A stretch of 45,899 bases of DNA from an uncultured Acetatifactor sp. (GTDB lineage Bacteria; Bacillota; Clostridia; Lachnospirales; Lachnospiraceae): positions 1 through 45,899 of the forward strand of contig CANQUQ010000019.1 of the NCBI GenBank assembly GCA_947627115.1, written 5' to 3'. The notes below the pieces were generated by a model. The model saw only the letters and a program-made list of their open reading frames with translations. It had not been told where the DNA came from and did no database searches. Position numbers and translations under genes: made by a program. Of this stretch, positions 37,538 to 45,297 are shown piece by piece; the first letter of the stretch is position 1; each line of letters opens with the position of its first letter.

Positions 37538-38725
37538 CTAATAAAAGACATGCCCGCCGATGTTGGTCCCGGTCAGTCCGGGCACCGGCGTTCGGAAGAA
37601 CAGACAGCTCCCCACATTCGTCGCGCCGGACATTGCTTCGTCCGCAGCCTGGTAGCACTGCGGTGTGGCCCTGTCCGCCGCCAGCGCCAGCTCCAGCCTT
37701 CCGCTGGCGACCGGTGAGAACTGCTTGCTCTGATAGATCACGCCCACCACCGTATCCGGAAATTTTGAGCTCAACACCCGGTTGATGACCACAGCCCCTA
37801 CAGCCACCTGACCGGCATAGGGTTCTCCGCCGGCCTCGCAGTAGATCAGGTTCGCCAGAAGCTTCCTGTCTCCCGCCGCGAAGGTCACTTCCGAAATATC
37901 GCGCCAGGCGGCATTCGCCGCGGCCTGTGACAGCGCAAGCTCCTCCGCAAGCTTCTTTTTCAGATACTCAATGTTCTCCTCCGCCTTCTTAATCTCCGCC
38001 TCATACTCCAAAGCCTTCTGCTCCGCCTCGGCGATCTGCTCCGAGGTAGCCACGATATGGTTCGATGTCTGGCTGATCAATCCGGATACCTTGTTCTTTT
38101 CCGCCTCCGCAGCCACCTTCAAATTGTCCAGATCTATCTTTTCGTCTTTGAGCCGCGCCTCATGCTCCTCGATCAACCGGCGGTTGGCTTCATAATCATC
38201 CATCAGATTTCGACCGCTGGCCGCCACCTTTTCTATGTAGTCGGCAGCATTCAGCACGCTGGCAAAATCTCCCTCGCCCAGCAGTTCGCTGATATAATTC
38301 TCCTCCTGATATTCGTACATGGCCTGGGCCCACATCACCATACAGGCATACTGACGTTCCTCAAGAGCCCTCGCCTCGTCCAGCGCTTCCTGCGTTTCGG
38401 CGATCTCCGACTCCTTCCCCCGGATCTTCTGCTCCAGCTCCTCCAGTCTTTTTACCACCTTGTTCAGCTGAGCATTCAGATCCTCCAGATCTGCTTTCAG
38501 ATCGCTTTGAACGCCCCGCAGGCCGCTCAGCTCTTTTTCATTCTGTTCCTGATTGTTCTCCAGCTCGGCTTTGTTGCGCTCCTCCTCGTCGATCTTCTGC
38601 TGCGTTCCGCTCGGCGCGGCAGAGACAGTAACGGAATCCGGAGCGGAAGGCGCCATACCGGCCGCAAGCGCAAAGACCAAGAGCATCGCTATTCTTTTTT
38701 GCCACTTTAACCGTTTTTCTTTCAA
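37538..38725 (-). CDS. Secreted cell wall hydrolase: coiled coil plus SleB domain
   Basis: A 395-residue exported protein. It has a signal peptide (RIAMLLVFALAAGMAPSA) and a long coiled coil at about residues 40-265 resembling the PcsB/CwlO N-terminal domain. The C-terminal SleB/CwlJ hydrolase domain has the catalytic glutamate in LIYCEAGGEPYAGQVAVGAV (near residue 295), then NRVLSSKFPDTVVGVIYQ and KQFSPV. SleB-type enzymes are lytic transglycosylases acting on spore cortex or wall peptidoglycan. The coiled coil suggests control by a membrane partner such as FtsEX, an inference. It follows the dCMP deaminase by 31 bp and ends tail-to-tail with the DUF402 gene. Confidence 0.92.
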   Translation of the reverse strand: MKEKRLKWQKRIAMLLVFALAAGMAPSAPDSVTVSAAPSGTQQKIDEEERNKAELENNQEQNEKELSGLRGVQSDLKADLEDLNAQLNKVVKRLEELEQKIRGKESEIAETQEALDEARALEERQYACMVMWAQAMYEYQEENYISELLGEGDFASVLNAADYIEKVAASGRNLMDDYEANRRLIEEHEARLKDEKIDLDNLKVAAEAEKNKVSGLISQTSNHIVATSEQIAEAEQKALEYEAEIKKAEENIEYLKKKLAEELALSQAAANAAWRDISEVTFAAGDRKLLANLIYCEAGGEPYAGQVAVGAVVINRVLSSKFPDTVVGVIYQSKQFSPVASGRLELALAADRATPQCYQAADEAMSGATNVGSCLFFRTPVPGLTGTNIGGHVFY

Positions 38726-38756
38726 ATACCGCTTTTCCTTTCCGTTCCTGTGCCCG

Positions 38757-39242
38757 TCATACGTCCATCTGGATGTGACGCCCCGTTCTTACGTACGGTA
38801 TGTACTCTACCCCGGCCGCGTCGAACATTCTCTTGGATGCCCGATTCGCCGGAGTACCGATATACTTGTCGCTGTCGTACACTACCTTCTTTATTCCCGC
38901 CTGAATGATCGCTTTTGCGCACTCGTTGCAGGGAAACAGCGAAACATATATTTTTGTCCCCTCCAGAGAGCCGCCGCGATAGTTCAATATGGCGTTCAGC
39001 TCGCTGTGGGTCACAAAAGGATATTTGGTATCCAGCTCCCCGCCCTCTCTTTCCCACGGGAAGTCCTCGTCGGAGCAGCCGTTGGGAAAACCGTTGTAGC
39101 CCATGGAAAGTATCTTGTTGTCGCCGCTCACAATACATGCTCCCACCTGGGTGTTCGGATCCTTGGAACGCATTCCGGACAGCTGCGCCACTCCCATAAA
39201 GTATTCATCCCAGCTAATATAATCGGATCGCTTGCCGCTCAT
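38757..39242 (-). CDS. dCMP deaminase (ComEB-like cytidine/deoxycytidylate deaminase)
   Basis: A 161-residue zinc deaminase that converts dCMP to dUMP for dTTP synthesis. The zinc and catalytic residues are HSELNAI near residue 77 and PCNEC near 102. DYISWDEYFMGVAQLSGMRS, KDPNTQVGACIV and MGYNGFPNGC are family blocks. The ATG at 39242 follows AGGAGGAAAA; the in-frame extension to 39278 is not needed. It lies 40 bp after rpiB on the same strand. Confidence 0.95.
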   Translation of the reverse strand: MSGKRSDYISWDEYFMGVAQLSGMRSKDPNTQVGACIVSGDNKILSMGYNGFPNGCSDEDFPWEREGGELDTKYPFVTHSELNAILNYRGGSLEGTKIYVSLFPCNECAKAIIQAGIKKVVYDSDKYIGTPANRASKRMFDAAGVEYIPYVRTGRHIQMDV

Positions 39243-39282
39243 TTTTCCTCCTGTACCTGTACATCCTCGTTTTATCAAAGGA

Positions 39283-39714
39283 TCAAAGTTCTTCGATGCC
39301 GGCGATTCTGCGACAGTGTTTTTCCTCTCCGGAGAACGGAGTATTCAAAAATGTCTCTACGATATCCAGCGCCAGCTTCTCGCCTGTGATCCCGCCCCCC
39401 AGGGCCAGCACATTGGCATCATTGTGCAGCCTCGTCATCTTTGCCGAAAATGTGTCTGCGCACAGCGCGCAGCGCACGCCCCGCACCTTGTTCGCCGCCA
39501 TGCTGATACCGATCCCCGTAGTACAGATCACAATTCCCTTTTCACAGCGGCCGTCTGCCACCGCCTCCGCCACAGCGCGGCCGTAGACAGGATAATCGCA
39601 GCTGGTCTTTTCATGGCATCCCATATCCTCATAAGGTATGCCCTTTTCGTCCAAATAGCGGCGGATGCTTTGCTTTAAATCATATCCTCCGTGGTCACTG
39701 CCTATTGCTATCAT
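39283..39714 (-). CDS. rpiB: Ribose-5-phosphate isomerase B
   Basis: A 143-residue RpiB/LacAB-family isomerase (ribulose-5-phosphate to ribose-5-phosphate). MIAIGSDHGGYDLKQSI, the cysteine in GIVICTTGIGISMAANK, and NDANVLALGGG are the family marks. It could in principle act on allose-6-phosphate or a galactose-6-phosphate analogue, but the sequence is RpiB-like. It lies between the threonylcarbamoyl-AMP synthase and the dCMP deaminase, the order known from other Firmicutes. Confidence 0.95.
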   Translation of the reverse strand: MIAIGSDHGGYDLKQSIRRYLDEKGIPYEDMGCHEKTSCDYPVYGRAVAEAVADGRCEKGIVICTTGIGISMAANKVRGVRCALCADTFSAKMTRLHNDANVLALGGGITGEKLALDIVETFLNTPFSGEEKHCRRIAGIEEL

Positions 39715-39758
39715 ATAACTTTACCTCCTGATATCCATGAACGGCTGCGCCGTTTGCT

Positions 39759-40826
39759 TCACTGTACCCTGATGACCCTGTGGCCTGCGGCCTTCAGAAG
39801 CCTGTTCATAATGGCCTGTCCGAAACCCCGGTCCGCAAAGCTCTCGGAATAGATTCTCGTCACGCCTTCATCGTCCATCTGCCGGAGCATAGAATAGAGA
39901 TTTCTGCCAATGCTCTCCTGATCCTCCCTGCGGCCCAGACATTTCACCACATCTGCCCGATATCCGTCCAGGGACTCCTCCGTGCAGATCACTCCCGTGC
40001 GCTCTCCCCGGAGACGGTCCTTTTCGACCTGTCCGTTTATATAGGCCGCCACCTGTTCCCTCGGTCCCTCCACAATTGCCATCTCGCCCTTGGGCGCATA
40101 ATGTCGGTATTTCATGCCGGGGGCCTTCGGGGCCTGTCCGCCTCCGTCGCTCAGAATTGTGACATCCGTGTCGATTTCTCCCAGCACACCGCCCAGCATC
40201 TCCTGCGTCACATGACCGGGGCGCAGGATCTGGGGCGGTACCACGGTCAGATCCACGATCGTGGACTCCAGACCGATTCCCACCTTCCCGCCGTCCAGGA
40301 TCATGTCGATCCGCCCGTCCATATCCTGAATCACATATTCGGCCTCCGTGGGGCTTGGCCTGCCGGACAGATTCGCGCTGGGCGCCGCCACATAACCTCC
40401 GCTGTACGCGATCAGCTTTCGGGCCGCGGGATGCGAGGGCAGCCGGACGGCGACCGTATCCAGACCGCCCGTGGTCTCATAAGGCACACTGTCCGCCTTC
40501 GGCAATATCATTGTCAGAGGGCCCGGCCAGAAGGCCTCCGCCAGCCGTCCCGCCGCCGCCGGGACTTCCGGGACGATCCGGAAAATATCCTCAAAACGGC
40601 ATATATGCACAATCAGAGGGTTGTCTGAAGGGCGTCCCTTTGCCTCATATATTTTTCTGGCCGATGCTCTGTTCAGCGCATCGCCGCCCAGTCCGTACAC
40701 CGTCTCGGTGGGGAAGGCCACCAGGCCGCCCTCTTTTATGATTTTTCCCGCACGGCGCAGGATCTCCTCCTCTTTTTCGTCAAAGGTTCCCGCATCCGGC
40801 CTGATCTTCATCGTAATCGTTTTCAT
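39759..40826 (-). CDS. L-threonylcarbamoyladenylate synthase (Sua5/YwlC type)
   Basis: A 355-residue Sua5-type enzyme that makes threonylcarbamoyl-AMP from threonine, bicarbonate and ATP for the tRNA t6A modification. The YrdC domain shows GGLVAFPTETVYGLGGDALN, KGRPSDNPLIVHI, WPGPLTMIL and VAAPSANLSGRPSPT. A linker and the C-terminal Sua5 domain (MKYRHYAPKGEM) follow. The ATG at 40826 has no ribosome site, and a -10-like TATACT is only 10 bases upstream, so the message may be nearly leaderless. Length fits Sua5 (about 340-350). Confidence 0.95.
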   Translation of the reverse strand: MKTITMKIRPDAGTFDEKEEEILRRAGKIIKEGGLVAFPTETVYGLGGDALNRASARKIYEAKGRPSDNPLIVHICRFEDIFRIVPEVPAAAGRLAEAFWPGPLTMILPKADSVPYETTGGLDTVAVRLPSHPAARKLIAYSGGYVAAPSANLSGRPSPTEAEYVIQDMDGRIDMILDGGKVGIGLESTIVDLTVVPPQILRPGHVTQEMLGGVLGEIDTDVTILSDGGGQAPKAPGMKYRHYAPKGEMAIVEGPREQVAAYINGQVEKDRLRGERTGVICTEESLDGYRADVVKCLGRREDQESIGRNLYSMLRQMDDEGVTRIYSESFADRGFGQAIMNRLLKAAGHRVIRVQ

Positions 40827-40836
40827 GGTACGTAAA

Positions 40837-40842
40837 AGTATA
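40837..40842 (-). promoter_or_regulatory. -10-like element just before the Sua5 gene
   Basis: On the minus strand TGTGATATACT, with TATACT at 40837-40842, would start RNA about 3-4 bases before the ATG at 40826. The -35 region is poor (TTTTCC). Confidence 0.4.
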
Positions 40843-40868
40843 TCACACTTTCCCAAAAAGGAAAAGCC

Positions 40869-41570
40869 TTACTCGTTCAGATATTGCAGGATCCCCATAT
40901 GTATGGCCCACGCCAGTCTGTCCTGATATTCCGGCGTGCAGAGCTTTTCCGCCTCCTCGCTGTTGGAGAGAAATCCGCACTCTACAATGACGATGGGAAT
41001 TCCCGTCTTTTTCAGCAGGTAATAGCTGCTGTTGGCTTTTATCTTTCTCCGGTTCGACGGGTCGGCCTTCTCCGTCAGCTGCGTCTGTATTTTTTCCGCC
41101 AGCCGCTTGCCCTGTGTGCTTCCGTCATAATAGAACACCTGGGCGCCGTGCACATATTCTTCCGGGTAACTGTTCTGGTGGATACTGACCGTGACCTGCG
41201 GTGCCGTCTCGTCTATCAGCGCGATCCTCCGCTTCATGTCCTGCACCTTCTTGTTGGAGGCATTGGAATCGTTCAGCCCCGCATCCTCTTCTCTGGTCAT
41301 GACCACCTTAATGTCTTCCGCCTCCAGATACTGTCTGAGCAGCTGTGCGATCTGTAAATTGACATCCTTCTCCAAGGCGTTATTGATGCCCACCTTGCCC
41401 GGATCATTGCCGCCGTGCCCCGCATCAATGACTACGCACATCTCCTTTTCCCCTACGTTTACGTCCTCCCCCGTAACATAACAGGCAGCCTCCCGGCCCA
41501 CGTACGCCATGGAGACCAGCAAGAGCGCCGCCATGATCAATGAGAGTGCCCTGTTCTGAAATTTGCTCAT
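40869..41570 (-). CDS. N-acetylmuramoyl-L-alanine amidase, CwlD-like
   Basis: A 233-residue Amidase_3 enzyme that cuts the bond between MurNAc and the stem peptide. It has an N-terminal signal anchor (ALSLIMAALLLVSMAYVG). The zinc site is H52 (VIDAGHGGNDPG), E67 (ALEKDVNLQIA) and the histidine in VSIHQNSY. The catalytic glutamate is in IVIVECGFLSNSEEAEKL. The size and single-domain layout resemble CwlD, which makes muramic lactam in spore cortex. It lies between the Sua5 and GH18 genes, and is transcribed separately from the latter because of the terminator at 41677-41710. Confidence 0.93.
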   Translation of the reverse strand: MSKFQNRALSLIMAALLLVSMAYVGREAACYVTGEDVNVGEKEMCVVIDAGHGGNDPGKVGINNALEKDVNLQIAQLLRQYLEAEDIKVVMTREEDAGLNDSNASNKKVQDMKRRIALIDETAPQVTVSIHQNSYPEEYVHGAQVFYYDGSTQGKRLAEKIQTQLTEKADPSNRRKIKANSSYYLLKKTGIPIVIVECGFLSNSEEAEKLCTPEYQDRLAWAIHMGILQYLNE

Positions 41571-41676
41571 CCTCTTACGTTCCCGCCTGATTTCCTTGAA
41601 ACAATATATTCCGGCCGCTTTTTGTTTAATACCGCTGTGAACGGCGCATCTGCATGTAATGACAGACCGGCACGGG

Positions 41677-41710
41677 AAAAAATAAGCTTCGGCGCCGCCG
41701 AAGCTTATTT
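41677..41710 (-). terminator. Terminator after the GH18 gene
   Basis: On the minus strand AAATAAGCTTCGGC (41697-41710) pairs perfectly with GCCGAAGCTTATTT (41680-41693), a 14-bp stem with a 3-base loop, and the T run extends to 41677. It overlaps the gap just after the stop at 41715. Confidence 0.93.
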
Positions 41711-41714
41711 CCGA

Positions 41715-43427
41715 TTATTCCGCATCGCTCTGCGAATCTGCATAGGCCGCTATCAGCTCCCAGGCGGCGGCATTTCCGTACCCAAGCCTCCAGACGGCCA
41801 CCCCGCCCAGACTGTAGGTCTCCATAACATTCAGCTTCACACGGATGCTCTCCTCGTCCTCCACCCAGATCTGATAAGTGCTCTGTCCTTCCTGCCACTC
41901 CGCATAATTTTGGCAGGTCTCCTCGTCCCACTGGGGTTCGATCCCTATGCTCTGCAGATAAGAGTCCACGTTGTTCAGCGTGATATACTCGTCCGTCACT
42001 ACGGTCCCCTCTGTGCGCCAGAGGATGGTGTAGAACGGAAGCGCATTGATCACCTTATCCGCAGGCACCTTCTCCAGAGTTCTCTCCAGTCCGTCCGAGA
42101 CGTAATTTATGCTTGCCACACTGCCGGGATCTCCGCTCCCGTGCCAGTGTTCGTCATAGCCCATAATAATGACATAGTCTGCGATCTCTCCCTGAATATC
42201 CAGCCGGTAGAAGGTATTGATGCTGAGGGGCACATAGTTGTCTACGGACAGGATCAGACCGCTCCTTCTGCAGAGCACGGAAAGCTCCCGCAGGAACTGT
42301 ACAAAGTGAGGTCCGCAGTCTTCCGTCAGACCTTCAAAGTCAATGTTGACTCCGTCCAGTCCCAGTGCAAGCGACGTGCTGACAATATCCTGCACAAGTT
42401 GCTGCCTGACCGCGGTGGAAGAGAGCACCTGATAACTGCTGACCGCAGCCCCGGCAGAATTTGCATAGTTGAAATTATCCCATACGCCCCAGACCTGCAG
42501 CCCGTAATCATGTGCCCGCCGCACATACTCTCCGTCGGCGTAAGAGACGAATCCGCCCGTATTGTCCGACAGGCTGAACCAGGTAGGCGCGATGACATTC
42601 ATTCCCTGTCCCTCCGCCACCATGGCATCCAGGGTGGCATTGCCTCCCTGCCCGCCGATCGCATGCCATCCCAAGCTTACCTTGCCCTCCATGGCCTTGC
42701 CCGTATATTCGGGCGGGGTGTAATCCGTCACCGGCGTCTCCGTTTCCGAGTCCAGACCCGTAAGCCGCTTTGTCTCCACATAACCTATGATCGAGTCCGA
42801 TGTCTTTACCTCGCACCACTTGTCAAGCTTTTCCAGCAGTTCCACCGTCTCGCCCTTCTCCAGCTCTCTGAGGATGGGACTCTTGACGCCGCCCAGCACG
42901 CGTATCTGCGTGTCCTTTGCGACCGTCATGGTCTGTTTGACTCCCCACTCCGTGTAGACCTGGACATGCCGGTCGAATCGGGTGTATTCATAATTGGTAA
43001 AAAGCTTTATATATTCTGCGGCGACATAGACCGTGTCCCCGTCCATATAGCAGACAGTGTAGTCCGTCTGGCCGCCGCCGTTCTCATCGCTATAGCCCTT
43101 CTCGCCGAAAAGCGCCACCGCCGTGTCCACCGCAGTCGTGTAAAGCAGCTTCTGCTCGGCTGTGTCCGCGTAGAATCCTTCATTCATATATTTATGGACC
43201 GTATCCAGATCAAAATAAACGGTATCGTCCGTCACTACCGCCTGCTCCTCCACCATCTCATCCTGCAGGATAATTGCCAGCCGTCCGTCCGAGACCTTGT
43301 AGTACTCATCCAGATCGGCAAGCTCCTTGCCGTGGGAATATTTGTCCCACAGTTTTCCTCCGAAATAAGCTCCTCCGATGATCACGATCAGCAGCAGGGC
43401 AACGATCACAGGTATTATCCGTTTCAT
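41715..43427 (-). CDS. GH18 glycosidase with SH3-like domain, membrane-anchored
   Basis: A 570-residue protein. An N-terminal membrane anchor (IIPVIVALLLIVIIGGAYFG) is followed by a region like the copper amine oxidase N-terminal domain (VYFDLDTVHKYMNEGFYADT). An SH3-type fold comes near residues 175-225 (ETVELLEKLDKWCEVKTSDS, IIGYVETKRL). The C-terminal GH18 barrel has the catalytic DGVNIDFE near residue 357-364, with MGYDEHWHGSGDPG and WRLGYGNAAAWELI. Such proteins (SleL/YdhD-like) act as N-acetylglucosaminidases on wall or cortex peptidoglycan; this target is inferred. It is monocistronic with a strong terminator. Confidence 0.92.
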   Translation of the reverse strand: MKRIIPVIVALLLIVIIGGAYFGGKLWDKYSHGKELADLDEYYKVSDGRLAIILQDEMVEEQAVVTDDTVYFDLDTVHKYMNEGFYADTAEQKLLYTTAVDTAVALFGEKGYSDENGGGQTDYTVCYMDGDTVYVAAEYIKLFTNYEYTRFDRHVQVYTEWGVKQTMTVAKDTQIRVLGGVKSPILRELEKGETVELLEKLDKWCEVKTSDSIIGYVETKRLTGLDSETETPVTDYTPPEYTGKAMEGKVSLGWHAIGGQGGNATLDAMVAEGQGMNVIAPTWFSLSDNTGGFVSYADGEYVRRAHDYGLQVWGVWDNFNYANSAGAAVSSYQVLSSTAVRQQLVQDIVSTSLALGLDGVNIDFEGLTEDCGPHFVQFLRELSVLCRRSGLILSVDNYVPLSINTFYRLDIQGEIADYVIIMGYDEHWHGSGDPGSVASINYVSDGLERTLEKVPADKVINALPFYTILWRTEGTVVTDEYITLNNVDSYLQSIGIEPQWDEETCQNYAEWQEGQSTYQIWVEDEESIRVKLNVMETYSLGGVAVWRLGYGNAAAWELIAAYADSQSDAE

Positions 43428-43511
43428 CTTTAACGCATCCCTTCTTGCTTTATAAAAATAAGCAGATTTTTCAAAAACGCCTTCCCGAAATTTTCCCGAT
43501 ATGCGATATGT

Positions 43512-43547
43512 ATGTAACTGTCCGCCGATGAAGGCGGCCAGTTACAT
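43512..43547. repeat. Inverted repeat upstream of the GH18 gene
   Basis: ATGTAACTG (43512-43520) pairs with CAGTTACAT (43539-43547), with an inner CGCC/GGCG. No T run follows on either strand, so it is not a standard terminator; it might be an operator or RNA structure. Confidence 0.5.
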
Positions 43548-43584
43548 CATACCACACTTATTCGTTCGCGTCATTACCATTTTT

Positions 43585-43639
43585 CGGCGCCGCCACTGTC
43601 AGCACGAGAGGCAGCCCGATCCTGCATCCGGCGGCGCCG
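43585..43639. repeat. GC-rich inverted repeat downstream of the 78-residue ORF
   Basis: CGGCGCCGCC (43585-43594) pairs perfectly with GGCGGCGCCG (43630-43639) across a 35-base loop. TTTCC follows on the plus strand. TTCGGCGCCGCC also occurs in the GH18 terminator at 41688-41699. Confidence 0.5.
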
Positions 43640-43673
43640 TTTCCGTTCTGAGTTCGATAGAAGGCCTTAGGAC

Positions 43674-43910
43674 TTACCGACACGTGACTCTGTCGAACCG
43701 GACCTGCTCGATATTCCCCGCAGTTCCCAGCACATAGTCGGCCATATACGGACTGTCCTCCTGCACTGCCTTGGCAGCCGCGTCCTCCGGAAGTGCGGCC
43801 TTGCCGTCCACGAACAGCGCCACGCCTTTTTCCTGCAGCTGCTCCAGATGTGCGGAGAAGTCCTTCCGCATGGCCTCCAGTCCTGTTTCATTTACATATT
43901 CGTCATTCAA
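43674..43910 (-). CDS. Small hypothetical protein, 78 residues, TTG start
   Basis: Charged soluble protein starting MNDEYVNETGLEAMRKDFSA and ending PYMADYVLGTAGNIEQVRFD plus RVTCR. The TTG at 43910 is preferred because GGAGG lies six bases upstream in GAATGGAGGAATGTTTTG. The open frame continues upstream to 43955, but without another ribosome site. There is a helical front half, a short beta-like GVALFVDGKAAL, and no membrane segment. The composition and the ordered ending suggest a real, compact protein. Function unknown. The stop of the preceding membrane frame overlaps its start region. Confidence 0.65.
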   Translation of the reverse strand: MNDEYVNETGLEAMRKDFSAHLEQLQEKGVALFVDGKAALPEDAAAKAVQEDSPYMADYVLGTAGNIEQVRFDRVTCR

Positions 43911-44235
43911 AACATTCCTCCATTCTTTGATCACCCCGACCAAAAGGTTCCGCAATGAATCTACCCTGGGTATCCGTATTGATCCCGATTTTATAAATGC
44001 CTCCAGCAGTACATTTAATGGCCGATTTCCATTGTTTGGTAAATTTGAACTGAATTAATATTGTGAATACTAGTTGAAATACTATGAGCAGACAGATGAA
44101 CAGAAGAACTCCTGCACCTGACTTGTAAGACATCCTCAGAATATATGTCAGAATCCAAAATCCGTCATATAATGTGATATAACACGTGAATAAAGGATGA
44201 AGCGGAACGAACGTTCCTTTGTAAGCAAAATCAAC
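43903..44235 (-). pseudogene. Membrane-protein remnant or short membrane protein
   Basis: An open frame of about 111 codons reads like membrane protein from its first codon after a TAA at 44236-44238: VDFAYKGTFVPLHPLFTCYI, then TLYDGFWILTYILRMSYKSG, then AGVLLFICLLIVFQLVFTIL. No start codon lies in the first 34 codons; the first ATG is at 44133, with GAGG touching it. This looks like the 3' part of a gene that lost its front, or a 76-residue protein from 44133 with one membrane helix. The last third (after KFTKQW) is less protein-like. It ends TGA eight bases inside the start region of the 78-residue ORF. Confidence 0.35.
44204..44217. promoter_or_regulatory. LexA/SOS-box-like palindrome
   Basis: GGAACGAACGTTCC matches the Gram-positive LexA consensus CGAACRNRYGTTYC at all positions but the first (GAAC-N4-GTTC core). 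It lies inside the membrane-protein-like open frame and about 85 bp downstream of a minus-strand promoter, so it may be chance. Confidence 0.4.
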
Positions 44236-44304
44236 TTAAATTAAAATAGGAAATAGACTGCTGCCTCCTTCCCCGTACAGAGTACCGGAAGCATTTATAA
44301 GGTG

Positions 44305-44333
44305 ATTATAACTTATGTGTATAATTATTTCAA
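44305..44333 (-). promoter_or_regulatory. Minus-strand promoter facing the membrane remnant
   Basis: On the minus strand TTGAAA (44328-44333), a 17-base spacer, and TATAAT (44305-44310). It would transcribe through the SOS-like box into the remnant and the 78-residue ORF. Confidence 0.6.
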
Positions 44334-44387
44334 GTCGAAATTTATAAATTTATAAATATTAAAAAAATTTAAACTTAAATACTGCTA

Positions 44388-44416
44388 TTGACTTAAAGGG
44401 TGCAAGAGTATAAGAT
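44388..44416 (+). promoter_or_regulatory. Promoter of mecA
   Basis: TTGACT (44388-44393), a 17-base spacer, and TAAGAT (44411-44416), preceded by an A/T-tract region that may act as an UP element. Confidence 0.7.
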
Positions 44417-44485
44417 ACATTTAGCCGTTTTAGAACGTTACTCCGCATTCTTATCATTAGTAATGCAGAAAGGAAGGTCTGTCGT

Positions 44486-45229
44486 ATGAAAATAGAAAAA
44501 GTAAATGAGAACCAAATCCGCTGTACTCTGACCAAGGAAGACCTGATAAGCCGTGAGCTGAAGATCAGCGAGCTGGCTTACGGCACGGAAAAGGCCAAGA
44601 ACCTGTTTCGGGACATGATGCGGCAGGCCAACTTTGAGTTCGGCTTTGAGGCCGAAGATATTCCTCTGATGATAGAGGCCATTCCCCTAAATGCCGAATG
44701 CATCGTCCTGATCATCACCAAGGTGGAGGACCCGGAGGAATTGGATACGCGCTTTTCCAGATTTGCCCCCTCCGTCACCGAGGATGAGGAGTACGGAGAA
44801 GAGCCGGAGGAATTCAGCGAGAATGCATCCGACGATGTCATGGACCTGTTCCGCAGGCTCCAGACGGATCATTCCGATGCCGCGGGCAGCCCGGCGAAGG
44901 CCGACACGCAGAATTCTGCCGGGGCCGACGACCGCATGCGCACCAGGATCTTCCAGATGGACTCCCTGCAGCAGACCATGGAAGTGTCCGCCGTGATCGC
45001 CCCCCATTACCACGGAGCGAGCACCCTGTACAAGGATACTCTCACAGAGCGGTATCTGCTCCAGATGACACAGGGGGACGAGACAAAGGAGGGCTTTGAC
45101 AGGGCCTGCAACATTGTCTCCGAATACGGTACGCTGCAGCGCTCCATGTCCGCAGGCGGCACTTTTCTGGCAGAGCATTTTGAGGCCCTGATCCGCGAGA
45201 ATGCGATACAGGCGCTGGGCAAAATATAA
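44486..45229 (+). CDS. mecA: Adaptor protein MecA-like (ClpC adaptor)
   Basis: A 247-residue MecA-family protein, which in Bacillus delivers targets such as ComK to the ClpCP protease. The N-terminal domain (MKIEKVNENQIRCTLTKEDL, AKNLFRDMMRQANFEFGFEA, MIEAIPLNAECIVLIITKVE) is well conserved. The middle is acidic and low-complexity (EDEEYGEEPEEFSENASDD). The C-terminal domain (TLYKDTLTERYLLQMTQGDE, LAEHFEALIRENAIQAL) is shaped as in MecA. The ATG at 44486 follows AAAGGAAGG. The targets in this organism are unknown. A hairpin without T run (45230-45257) follows. Confidence 0.92.
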   Translation: MKIEKVNENQIRCTLTKEDLISRELKISELAYGTEKAKNLFRDMMRQANFEFGFEAEDIPLMIEAIPLNAECIVLIITKVEDPEELDTRFSRFAPSVTEDEEYGEEPEEFSENASDDVMDLFRRLQTDHSDAAGSPAKADTQNSAGADDRMRTRIFQMDSLQQTMEVSAVIAPHYHGASTLYKDTLTERYLLQMTQGDETKEGFDRACNIVSEYGTLQRSMSAGGTFLAEHFEALIRENAIQALGKI

Positions 45230-45257
45230 GCTCCTCCTGCGGGACTGCAGGAAGAGC
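45230..45257 (+). terminator. Hairpin after mecA, no T run
   Basis: GCTCCTCCTGC (45230-45240) pairs with GCAGGAAGAGC (45247-45257) with one mismatch. It starts right after the mecA stop but lacks a downstream T run, so any termination may be weak. Confidence 0.4.
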
Positions 45258-45261
45258 ACAT

Positions 45262-45297
45262 AAAAAGACCGCCGCTCCTTACAGAGCGGCGATCTTT
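45262..45297 (-). terminator. Terminator of the DUF1858 gene, overlapping its stop codon
   Basis: On the minus strand GATCGCCGCTC pairs with GAGCGGCGGTC, with the TAA stop in the loop, followed by TTTTT. The stem uses the last codons of the gene. Confidence 0.9.

Larger units (their letters stand above)
44218..44485. other. AT-rich gap upstream of mecA
   Basis: Apart from the two promoters listed, this stretch holds long A/T runs (44340-44380) and a purine-rich AAGGAGG on the minus strand near 44265-44271 with no start codon in range. No RNA gene was recognised. Confidence 0.5.

Noticed and set aside
41622..43433. 603-codon plus-strand frame opposite the GH18 gene
   Set aside because: Covers the GH18 gene and its terminator in antisense; no plausible start signal.
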